Shown piece after piece: positions 24,993 to 32,279 of a stretch of 64,000 nucleotides of DNA; the first letter of the stretch is position 1; every line of letters begins with the position of its first letter. Origin of the DNA: Sphingomonas corticis (GTDB taxonomy: Bacteria > Pseudomonadota > Alphaproteobacteria > Sphingomonadales > Sphingomonadaceae); the NCBI RefSeq assembly GCF_012035195.1, contig NZ_JAAVJH010000003.1, positions 186,001 through 250,000 of the forward strand, given 5' to 3'. Both the position numbers and the translations under genes were made by a program. The notes beneath the pieces are model-generated. The model was not told where the DNA came from and searched no databases. It saw only the letters and a list, made by a program, of their open reading frames with translations.

Positions 24993-25846
24993 GCGGGATC
25001 TGGAGCCGCCGCGGGGCGATGGCGCTGGGACTGGGCGCGGCGGCGCTGGGGTTGGGCGGAGCTGCCGATGCCGGTCCCTTGGACTGGGGCATCGACTATG
25101 GCGCGGCGACCGATCCGGCGACCGCACGCCGCTACCGCCTGCTGGTGCTGGAGCCCGATCACGCCCGGCCGATCGCGCCGCTGCGCGGGGCCGGGGCGAC
25201 GCTGCTCGGCTACGTCAGCTTCGGCGAGGTGGAGCGGCAGCGGCCCTACGTGGCCGCGCTCGAGCGCGCCGGCGCGCTGCTGGCGCCGAACCCGAACTGG
25301 CCCGACGCGCGGCTGGCCGACCTGCGCCATCCGCTGTGGCGCGCGACGCTGATCGACACGGTGATCCCGGCGATCCTCGCCCAGGGGTATGACGGCATCT
25401 TCGTCGACACGCTCGACAATGCCGAGGCGCTGGAGGCGCGCGAACCGGGCGCGATGGCCGGCATGGTGGCGGCCGGTGCCGCGCTGATCGCGGCGGTGCG
25501 CGCGCGCTTCCCGCGGATGCGGATCATGCTGAACCGCGGCTACGCCGCCTTGCCGCAGGCGGCGGCGCACGTCGACCTCGTGCTGGCGGAGGCGATGGCG
25601 ACGCGGTGGAGCTTCGCCGCGCGCCGCTACGAACGGCTGAGCGACGACGACTGGGCGTGGCAGGCGACCCGGCTACGCGCCGCGCAGGCGCGCAACCCCG
25701 CGTTGCAGGCGATGACGCTGGATTACTGGGACCCGGCCGACCCGCGCGCCGTGGCGGCGCTCTACGCCCGCGAGCGGGCGGCGGGGTTCCGCCCCTATGT
25801 CGCAACGCTGGCGCTGGACCACCTGTTGCCGGAGCCGCGCGCGTGA
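24989..25846 (+). CDS. pelA: PelA-type glycoside hydrolase (endo-alpha-1,4-polygalactosaminidase fold)
   Basis: A 285-residue periplasmic protein equivalent to the N-terminal hydrolase domain of PelA only. A signal peptide with an RR pair (SGIWSRRGAMALGLGAAALG) precedes the TIM barrel that begins at LDWGIDYG. Landmarks are LGYVSFGEVERQRPYV, the catalytic aspartate in YDGIFVDTLDN (D140) and glutamate in DLVLAEAM (E201), and the terminal MTLDYWDPAD. The D-E spacing is close to that of PelA. It probably trims Pel-type polymer during export. The deacetylase and Rossmann domains normally fused to it are in the 20240 gene instead. The GTG start overlaps the pelG stop. Confidence 0.88.
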   Translation: MSGIWSRRGAMALGLGAAALGLGGAADAGPLDWGIDYGAATDPATARRYRLLVLEPDHARPIAPLRGAGATLLGYVSFGEVERQRPYVAALERAGALLAPNPNWPDARLADLRHPLWRATLIDTVIPAILAQGYDGIFVDTLDNAEALEAREPGAMAGMVAAGAALIAAVRARFPRMRIMLNRGYAALPQAAAHVDLVLAEAMATRWSFAARRYERLSDDDWAWQATRLRAAQARNPALQAMTLDYWDPADPRAVAALYARERAAGFRPYVATLALDHLLPEPRA

Positions 25847-27518
25847 CGCGGCTTCGCACCGCCGCGCTGCCGGTCGCCGCGGGCTGCGCGCTGCTGGCGG
25901 TGAGCTGGTGGCTGCTGCCGGGGCGCGGCGAGGTGGCGACCGCCGCCGCACGCGCCGCGCCGGCGCCGGTGGTGCGGGCGGTGCCGCCCGCGGCTCCTCC
26001 CTCCGGTCCCGCCACGCCGCGCTGGCGACGCTGGTGGCGAGCGCGGATGCCGCGGCGCTGGCGCGCGAGACCGCGCGGCTGGCGGCGGCGGGCGTGCCGG
26101 TGTCGACGCAGCAGGTGGCGTGGGACCTGAAGGCGGCGGGGCGCGCGATGGTCGCGCTCGACTATCTTGCACTGCGGCCCGACGGTGCCACGGCGGCGAC
26201 GTGGCGGCTGCGGGTCGAGCTGGCGCGGTCCGCCGACAGACCCGCCGCGGTGACGGCGCTGCTGGAGACGGCGGCACGCCGGCCCGGCACCGCGCCGACA
26301 CAGGACCTGATCGAGGCGGCCTATCAGGCGCAGCGGCCGGACTTGGTCGCCGCGGCGATGATCGCCGGCGTCGTCCCGCCGATGGAGGCGGCGCCCGGCG
26401 TCGATCTCGTCCGCCGGCTGGATGCGGCGCGGCGCCACGACCTGATCGCGCAGCTGGACGCTGCCGTGCCCTCCGACTGGCCCGCGCGGGATCCCTGGCT
26501 GGCGATGCGCGTGGCGATGCACGCGAACGACCGCGCCGCCGCGATGCGCGCCGCCGCGCTGTTTCCTCCCGGCCAGCGCGACGCCGCGCGCGAGGCGGTG
26601 CTGACCCGCGCGGGCGACCAAGCGGCGCTGCGCGCGCTGTGGCTCGCGCAGGCGGCGCGACCGGGCGCGGACCGCGCGGCACTGGCGGAGCGATTGCTGG
26701 CGGCGGGATGGCGCGAAGACGCGAGGGCAGTGCTGCGCGCGGCCGCCACCGGCGGGGCGGACGAGCGCGTCGCGCGGCGGCTGCTGTTCCTGATGGGCCC
26801 GCGACCGGAGGCGGAGGACCTCGCCTGGCTGAGGCGGCGGGCGGCGACCGACGCCGGCTGGCTCGCCGCCTATGCCGAGCGCGATCGACCCGCGGCGGCG
26901 CTCGCGTTCCTCGCCACGCATCCGCTGGCGGCGACCACGCCGGTGCTGCTGATGCGGCTGCGATTGGCGCGCGCGACGGGCGATGCGGCGGCGGGACGGA
27001 CGGCGCTGGCGACGCTGCTGGACGGACGGCCGCTCGACGCGGAGACGCTGCGCCGCGCCGGTGCCGACCAGCCGCGTGGTCTTCCTCCCGCTCTGGCGGA
27101 GGCGCTGACCGCGCGCCGCATCACGGCGGGCGTCGCCGCGCCGGACGAGGCGAGGGATCTCGCCTGGTCGGCGTGGAACCGCGGCGATGCGGGGGCGGGG
27201 GAGCGCTGGCTCACCGCGCTGCTGCGCATCGCGCCCGAAGATGCCGGCGCGCTGCGGCTGATGGCCGACGTGCAGGCGAGGCGCGGGGGCGCGAAAGCGG
27301 CGCGGCCGTGGCTCAATCGCGCGCTCGCCGCCACGCCCGAGCCGTCTCGCGAGCGGGCGGAATTGCTCGACCGCCTGGGCCGCCGCGACGAGGCGCTCCT
27401 CATTTTGGCGGGCCTGCGTGCCGACGCGCCGCGCGACCGGGCGCTGGCGGCGATGCACGCGCGGATCCTGCTGGCGGCGGGGCGGCCGGGGCAGGCGCGC
27501 GCGGTGCTGGCGCCGTGA
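25843..27518 (+). CDS. pelB: PelB-like TPR protein with an apparent frameshift near its N-terminus
   Basis: The start GTG at 25843 overlaps the pelA stop (GTGA) and encodes a signal/anchor (TRLRTAALPVAAGCALLAVS, then WWLLPG). That frame continues through a Pro/Ala linker to about 25990-26020. The rest of the protein (from about RHAALATLVASADAAALARE at 26010 to 27518) is in a different frame, so one base appears lost or gained. The body is alpha-helical and repeat-rich, with TPR-like units such as EARDLAWSAWNRGDAGAGERWL and LRLMADVQARRGGAKAARPWL. It corresponds to the periplasmic TPR half of PelB. An internal GTG at 26034 could start a version without the anchor. Sequencing error, true mutation or programmed shift cannot be told apart here. 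Confidence 0.65.
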
Positions 27519-28984
27519 TCGCGCTGGCGTTCCTGATGGCGCAGGCCGTCCCGACGCTGGCGGTCGCGCCCGCGATCTACGCCGACGCGGACCTGAGCCG
27601 CGGTGCCGCGCGGCTGGCCTGGCCCGCGGGGACGCGGCTGTCGGTGGCGGAAGCGGAGGGCGAAGTGATCGCGCGCTTCGACCGCGCGCTCGCGCCGCAC
27701 GAGGTGGAGGCGTTCCGCGTCGCCGCGGGCGAGGCGCTGGAGGATCTGCGCTGGAACGACGACAGCCTGGTGCTGCGCGCGGCGCCCGGCTGGACGATGC
27801 GCTGGCGCCGCGAAGCCGTCGCGCTGGCCGTGGATTTCGTTCCGCCACCCGCCGATGCCGCCCCGGCGGCGGACGACGACGGCGCACTGGACGCGGAGAT
27901 GGCGATGGTGGAGGCGGATGCCGCCGCCGGCTATCCCGGCCGCGCGCGGCGTCGCGCGACGGCGCTGGCCGCTGCGCATCCCGGCGACCGGCGCGTCGCG
28001 CGACTGGTCAGCGACGCGCGCGCGGCGGACGGCGATACGGTCCACGCGGCCGAGGGCTATCGCGCGCTCGCCGCCGACGATCCCGCGGCGCGCCGGACGA
28101 TGGCGCAGCGCCGCGGCACGGTGGCGGCGAGCGCGATCGCGCGCGACGGCGGCGACCTGTCGCAGGTGGAGGCGGGCGCGCGCGCGGACGTGGCGATCGA
28201 CGCGCGCTGGACTGCCGGTGCCGGGGTGCGCCGCATCGCGACGCGGATCGACAGCGCAGGCGGTCGGCAGGACACGGGCTCCACCGTCGTCGACGCCGCA
28301 CTCGGCATCGCGCTGGAGGGCGCGGCTCGCGCGCAGGTGCTGCTCGCCTCCGCCATCGACGACGACGTCACCGGGGGCGGGGTGCGGCTGGTCGCGGGAT
28401 CGGCGGAGGCGCAGTTGCGCGCGCTGGTCGTCTTTCACATGCCCGATTTCTCCACCGGGGCGCAGGCGCTGCGGGGCGGGCACCTGTCGCGCGTGCTGCT
28501 GGGCGGCAGCTATCGCCTGTCGCCCGACTGGGTCGTGCAGGGCGACGCGGGCTGGCACCGCTACGGCCTGGCGGGCGAGGGCGCGGCGGCGGACAGCGTG
28601 GTGGTGGCGGGCGGGATCGACCGGCTGCTGCGCCGCGGCGTGCCCAGCATCGGCGTCGGATACCGGCTGGAGGCGGAATATGTCCGCCGGCTGCGACGCG
28701 ACGCCGCGGGCACCGCGATCGTGCCGCTCGCCACGCGGGAGAACCATAGCGTGCAGGGGACGGTCAGTGCGGCGCTGGGCGGCGTCCAGTGGAGCGGGCA
28801 GGCGGGCTACACCGTCGATCGCTTCGGCGGCAACGGGCCGACCGCGGGCATCGGCTTCAACGCCGCCATGGGCGACGGATGGCGCGTCGATGGCGGTGGC
28901 GGCGTCACCTCCGTGTCGCGCCCCGGCTTCTCCGGCACGCAAGTCTACGGGCGGGCGCAGGTGACGCGGGGGCTGGGGTGGTGA
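27515..28984 (+). CDS. PelB-like outer-membrane beta-barrel protein
   Basis: A 489-residue protein starting at a GTG that overlaps the preceding stop (GTGA). A signal peptide (IALAFLMAQAVPTLAVAPA) is followed by a mixed region to about residue 200. The remaining 280 residues alternate polar and hydrophobic residues as in a beta-barrel: VEAGARADVAIDARWTAGAG, VLLGGSYRLSPDWVVQGDAG, VSAALGGVQWSGQAGYTVD. The chain ends in VYGRAQVTRGLGW with a terminal aromatic, as in many outer-membrane proteins. It corresponds to the porin half of PelB, which exports Pel across the outer membrane. The split from the TPR half is unusual compared with the single Pseudomonas protein. Confidence 0.72.
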   Translation: MIALAFLMAQAVPTLAVAPAIYADADLSRGAARLAWPAGTRLSVAEAEGEVIARFDRALAPHEVEAFRVAAGEALEDLRWNDDSLVLRAAPGWTMRWRREAVALAVDFVPPPADAAPAADDDGALDAEMAMVEADAAAGYPGRARRRATALAAAHPGDRRVARLVSDARAADGDTVHAAEGYRALAADDPAARRTMAQRRGTVAASAIARDGGDLSQVEAGARADVAIDARWTAGAGVRRIATRIDSAGGRQDTGSTVVDAALGIALEGAARAQVLLASAIDDDVTGGGVRLVAGSAEAQLRALVVFHMPDFSTGAQALRGGHLSRVLLGGSYRLSPDWVVQGDAGWHRYGLAGEGAAADSVVVAGGIDRLLRRGVPSIGVGYRLEAEYVRRLRRDAAGTAIVPLATRENHSVQGTVSAALGGVQWSGQAGYTVDRFGGNGPTAGIGFNAAMGDGWRVDGGGGVTSVSRPGFSGTQVYGRAQVTRGLGW

Positions 28985-29913
28985 GGCGCTGGCGGGGCAT
29001 CCTGCGCGTGGCGGCGGAGATGGCGGCGATGTTCGCGCTGCTGTTCGCGGCGGACCAGTGGGTGACCGGCGGGCGCGCCTTCGCGAGCGTCGCGCCCAAC
29101 CCGCTGTGGCTGCCGGTGCTGGCCTTCGCCATGGCGTATGGCACCGGCGCCGGCGTGGTCGCGGCGGCGCTGGCGGGGGCTTACTGGCTGCACGGCGCGG
29201 GCGCGACCGTCACCGACGCGGACTATCTCGACCGGCTGCTCCACCTGTCGCTGCCGCCGCTGATGTGGTTCGTCGGCGCGGGCGTGGTGGGCGAGGTGAC
29301 GCTGGCGCGCGGGCGGCGCGCCGGCTGGCTGCGGCGGCGTGTGGAGGCGGGCCAGCGCGACCTGCGCCGGCTGGGCGCACAGGTGGACGACCTGCTGCGC
29401 GCCAACCGCGCGTTGCAGGTGCGGCTGGCGACCGGAGCGGGTGCGAGCGGCCGGATCGTCGCGCTTGCCAGCGGTCTGGGCGCGCGCGACCCGGCGGCGC
29501 GGCGCGACGCGATCTGCGCGCTGATCGCCGAGGCGGCGGGGACGAGCGATTTTACCTGCTACCTCCCAGCGGCGGACGGCGGCGCGCGGGCCTGGCTGCG
29601 CGGCGCCGCCGCGGGCGCGCGGGCGGAGGCGCTGGCCGAGCCGCTGGTCGGCATCATCCGCAAGCGCGCGGGGTTGCTCCACGTCGGGCGCCGGGCAGAC
29701 CGCGTGCCGTTGCAGGGCGTCGGCGTCGCCGCGGTGCCGCTGCGTGCGGCGGGCAGCGGCGAGATGATCGGCGTGCTGGTGCTGCACGACCTGCCCTTCG
29801 CCGCGCTGGACACGTTCGGCCTGGCCGCGCTGGCGGAGATCGGCGACTGGCTGGCCCCGTTGCTGGGCGAGGCGCCGCGGGTGGCGCGCGGCGGGGTGGA
29901 GCTGGTGGCGTGA
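28981..29913 (+). CDS. pelD: shortened PelD-like protein: membrane helices plus GAF, no GGDEF
   Basis: A 310-residue inner-membrane protein starting at GTG 28981 (GTGA overlap). Residues 1-105 contain about four hydrophobic helices (MAAMFALLFAADQWV, LWLPVLAFAMAYGTGAGVVA, LPPLMWFVGAGVVGEVTLA). A coiled coil (RRRVEAGQRDLRRLGAQVDDLLRANRAL) is followed by a GAF-like domain to the end. This is the PelD order, but Pseudomonas PelD is about 455 residues and ends in a degenerate GGDEF domain whose RxxD site binds c-di-GMP. Here the chain stops at the GAF domain. Polymer synthesis would therefore not be controlled through PelD-bound c-di-GMP. Assignment rests on layout and on neighbours pelE, pelF and pelG. 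Confidence 0.78.
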   Translation: MRRWRGILRVAAEMAAMFALLFAADQWVTGGRAFASVAPNPLWLPVLAFAMAYGTGAGVVAAALAGAYWLHGAGATVTDADYLDRLLHLSLPPLMWFVGAGVVGEVTLARGRRAGWLRRRVEAGQRDLRRLGAQVDDLLRANRALQVRLATGAGASGRIVALASGLGARDPAARRDAICALIAEAAGTSDFTCYLPAADGGARAWLRGAAAGARAEALAEPLVGIIRKRAGLLHVGRRADRVPLQGVGVAAVPLRAAGSGEMIGVLVLHDLPFAALDTFGLAALAEIGDWLAPLLGEAPRVARGGVELVA

Positions 29914-30710
29914 AGCGGGTGCTCGCCGCGGCGGCGGCGCTCGATGCCGCGCTGCTGCTCGCGCGACCCTGGCCGCGCGCGGCGATCGCGGCGCACGTGG
30001 TGCTGACGCTGGCCGCGGGGCTGCTGTGGCTGCGCGCGCCGCGGCCAGGCGTCGCGGCAGCCATCGCCGTGCCGCTGGGGCCGGTCGCGATGCTGGCGGC
30101 GCAGCTGCTGTCGCGCGCGCAGAAGGGCGAGGGGATCGCGCCGCCGCGGGCCGGAAACGCGCCGACCGCGATGGGGACGGTCGGGCGGCTCCTCGATGGT
30201 CGCGTGCGCCCGGTCGCGCCCGAGGCGCTGGGGTCGCTCGCCCTGGTGCTGCGCCACGGCGACATCGCCGCGCGGCGCAGCGCGCTGGAGGCGGTGGTGC
30301 GCTCGTTCGAACCCGCGCTGTCGCCGCTGGTCGCGCAGGCGCTGAGCGATCGCGACCAGACGATCCGCGCACTGGCCGCGGCGGCGGCGGCGCGCGTGGT
30401 GCAGAACCTGGCCGTCGCGCGCGCGCGGTTGGAGGCGCGCGTCGCCGCCGGGGAAGACGGCGCGCGCGACGCGCTCGCCGCGCTGCTGGGCGATCACGCG
30501 CGCGACAACGTGCTGCTATCCGACACGCAGCGCACGCAGCTGCGCGTCGATCTTCTCGCGCTGTTGCCCGCCGACCGACCGGCCGCGGTCCGTCGTGCGG
30601 AGGCCGCCTGGGCCACGGGAGATTACGCGCGACTGGACGCACTGGTCGAGGCCGACCTGGGGCAGGAACTGGCCGGCATACGCGGCTGGTGGCGCGCGGA
30701 ACGGACATGA
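29910..30710 (+). CDS. pelE: PelE-like membrane/helical-repeat protein
   Basis: A 266-residue protein starting at GTG 29910 (overlap with the pelD stop). Two N-terminal hydrophobic helices (VLAAAAALDAALLLA and VVLTLAAGLLWLRA) are followed by a short third segment (IAVPLGPVAMLAAQLL). A helical-repeat domain (LGSLALVLRHGDIAARRSAL, LVAQALSDRDQTIRALAA, AAVRRAEAAWATGDYARLDAL) occupies the rest. PelE in Pseudomonas has two helices and a TPR domain and joins the PelD-PelF-PelG synthase complex; the layout matches although sequence recognition is weak. Its stop overlaps the pelF start (ATGA). Confidence 0.72.
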   Translation: MKRVLAAAAALDAALLLARPWPRAAIAAHVVLTLAAGLLWLRAPRPGVAAAIAVPLGPVAMLAAQLLSRAQKGEGIAPPRAGNAPTAMGTVGRLLDGRVRPVAPEALGSLALVLRHGDIAARRSALEAVVRSFEPALSPLVAQALSDRDQTIRALAAAAAARVVQNLAVARARLEARVAAGEDGARDALAALLGDHARDNVLLSDTQRTQLRVDLLALLPADRPAAVRRAEAAWATGDYARLDALVEADLGQELAGIRGWWRAERT

Positions 30711-32176
30711 CGCAAGAGGTCGAGGCGGACGTCTGCCTGATCGTCGAGGGCGCCTATCCCTTCGTCGTCGGCGGGGTCTCCGCCTGGTTGCAGGACCTGA
30801 TGGAGAACCTGCCCGGCGTGACCTTCGCCATCGTCGCGATCAAGGCCGACGGCGATCCGCAGCCCGCCCGCCTGACGCCGCCCCCCAACGTCGTCGGCAT
30901 CACCGAACTGGCGCTGGCGCCCGACACGCAGATGCCGCGCCGGATCGACGATGCCGCCGCGGCGTCGATCGCCGACGCGCTGGTCCGCTTCCTCGCCGGC
31001 GGCGGGGTGGAGACGCTCCATGCGCTGATCGACCGCGTCGGCGCGATGAAGGGGGTGCCGCGCGCGGGCGACATCATGGCGCATCCCGCGGTGTTCGCGC
31101 GGCTTCAGCGCTTCTACCGCGCGATGCTGCCGAACGCGTCCTTCCACCATTATTTCTGGGCGATGCGGGTGCTGCTGGGCGGTCTGCTCGCGGTGCTGAC
31201 GGGGCCGCTGCCGCGCGCGCGGGTCTATCACACCATCTCCACCGGATTCGCCGGGTTGCTGGCGGCGCGCGCCGCGCGGCAGACGGGGCGCCCGGCGTTC
31301 ATCACCGAGCACGGCATCTACCTGCTGGAGCGGCAGATCGAGGTGATGATGGCGGACTGGATCGGCGATCAGGTGGATACGGGGCTGGAACTGGATCGCA
31401 GCGTCCGCGACCTGCGCGACCTGTGGGTGCGCGCGTTCACCAGCTACGCCGGCGCCTGCTACGAGGCGTGCGACCCGATCGTCGCGCTCTACGGCGACAA
31501 CAATGCGGTGCAGCGACGCCTGGGCGCACCGCCGCAGCGGGTGCGCGCGATCCCCAACGGCATCGACGCGTCGCGATTCGACGACCTGGCCGATATGCGC
31601 GATCCGGCCGCGCCGCTGGTCGCGCTGCTCGGCCGCGTGGTGCCGATCAAGGACGTGAAGACGTTCGTGCGCGCCGCCGCCCTGGTCCACGCCGAACGGC
31701 CCGACGTCCGCTTCGCGGTGCTCGGCCCAGCGGACGAGGACGCGGGCTACGCCGCCGAGTGCGCCGCGCTGGTCGCGCAGCTCGGCATCGGCGACGTCTT
31801 CTCGTTCGAAGGGCGCGTACGAATCGACGAGTGGCTGCCGCGGGTGGACCTGCTCGTCCTCACCAGCCTGTCCGAGGCGCAGCCGCTGGTCATCCTGGAG
31901 GGGGGCGCGTGCGGCATCCCGGTGGTGGCGCCCGACGTGGGCAGCTGCCGCGAGATGATCGAGGGCCGCGGTGGCGCAGACAGCGACTACGGGGGCATCG
32001 TCACGCCGCTGGTGAATCCCGGCGCGACCGCGGCGGCGATCCGGCGCGTCCTGTCAGAGCCGGGATTGCGTGACCGCATGGGACAGGCGATGCGCGCGCG
32101 CGTGCTGCGCGACTATGACCACGCGACGATCATCGGCGCCTATCGCGACATCTACCGGGCGCTGGCGCGCGGCTGA
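30707..32176 (+). CDS. pelF: Pel polysaccharide glycosyltransferase (GT4)
   Basis: A 489-residue cytosolic glycosyltransferase that polymerises the UDP-sugar precursor of Pel. The N-terminal DVCLIVEGAYPFVVGGVSAW is the conserved PelF opening. ARVYHTISTGFAGLLAARAA and AFITEHGIYLLER follow near residues 175-210. The GT-B C-terminal domain shows VRAIPNGID, LLGRVVPIKDVKTFVRA (near 308) and the GT4 EX7E motif EAQPLVILE near residue 391, followed by GACGIPVVAPDVGSCREMI. It is the last gene of the tightly overlapping pel operon. Confidence 0.95.
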   Translation: MTQEVEADVCLIVEGAYPFVVGGVSAWLQDLMENLPGVTFAIVAIKADGDPQPARLTPPPNVVGITELALAPDTQMPRRIDDAAAASIADALVRFLAGGGVETLHALIDRVGAMKGVPRAGDIMAHPAVFARLQRFYRAMLPNASFHHYFWAMRVLLGGLLAVLTGPLPRARVYHTISTGFAGLLAARAARQTGRPAFITEHGIYLLERQIEVMMADWIGDQVDTGLELDRSVRDLRDLWVRAFTSYAGACYEACDPIVALYGDNNAVQRRLGAPPQRVRAIPNGIDASRFDDLADMRDPAAPLVALLGRVVPIKDVKTFVRAAALVHAERPDVRFAVLGPADEDAGYAAECAALVAQLGIGDVFSFEGRVRIDEWLPRVDLLVLTSLSEAQPLVILEGGACGIPVVAPDVGSCREMIEGRGGADSDYGGIVTPLVNPGATAAAIRRVLSEPGLRDRMGQAMRARVLRDYDHATIIGAYRDIYRALARG

Positions 32177-32248
32177 CGAGAACTTTCTGCCGGTGACGCC
32201 GAACCGCCATCGAAGTGTCGCACGAGCGTAACGACGGGCGACCAACAG

Positions 32249-32274
32249 CCCCCTCGATCACAGAACATCGGGGG
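32249..32274 (+). promoter_or_regulatory. imperfect hairpin overlapping the receptor gene's ribosome binding site
   Basis: CCCC-T-CGAT (32250-32258) pairs with ATCG-GGGG (32267-32274) around an eight-base loop, with one bulged T. The 3' arm contains the GGGGGA that lies five bases before the ATG at 32280. The stem could limit translation, but it is short. Confidence 0.3.
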
Positions 32275-32279
32275 ACATC

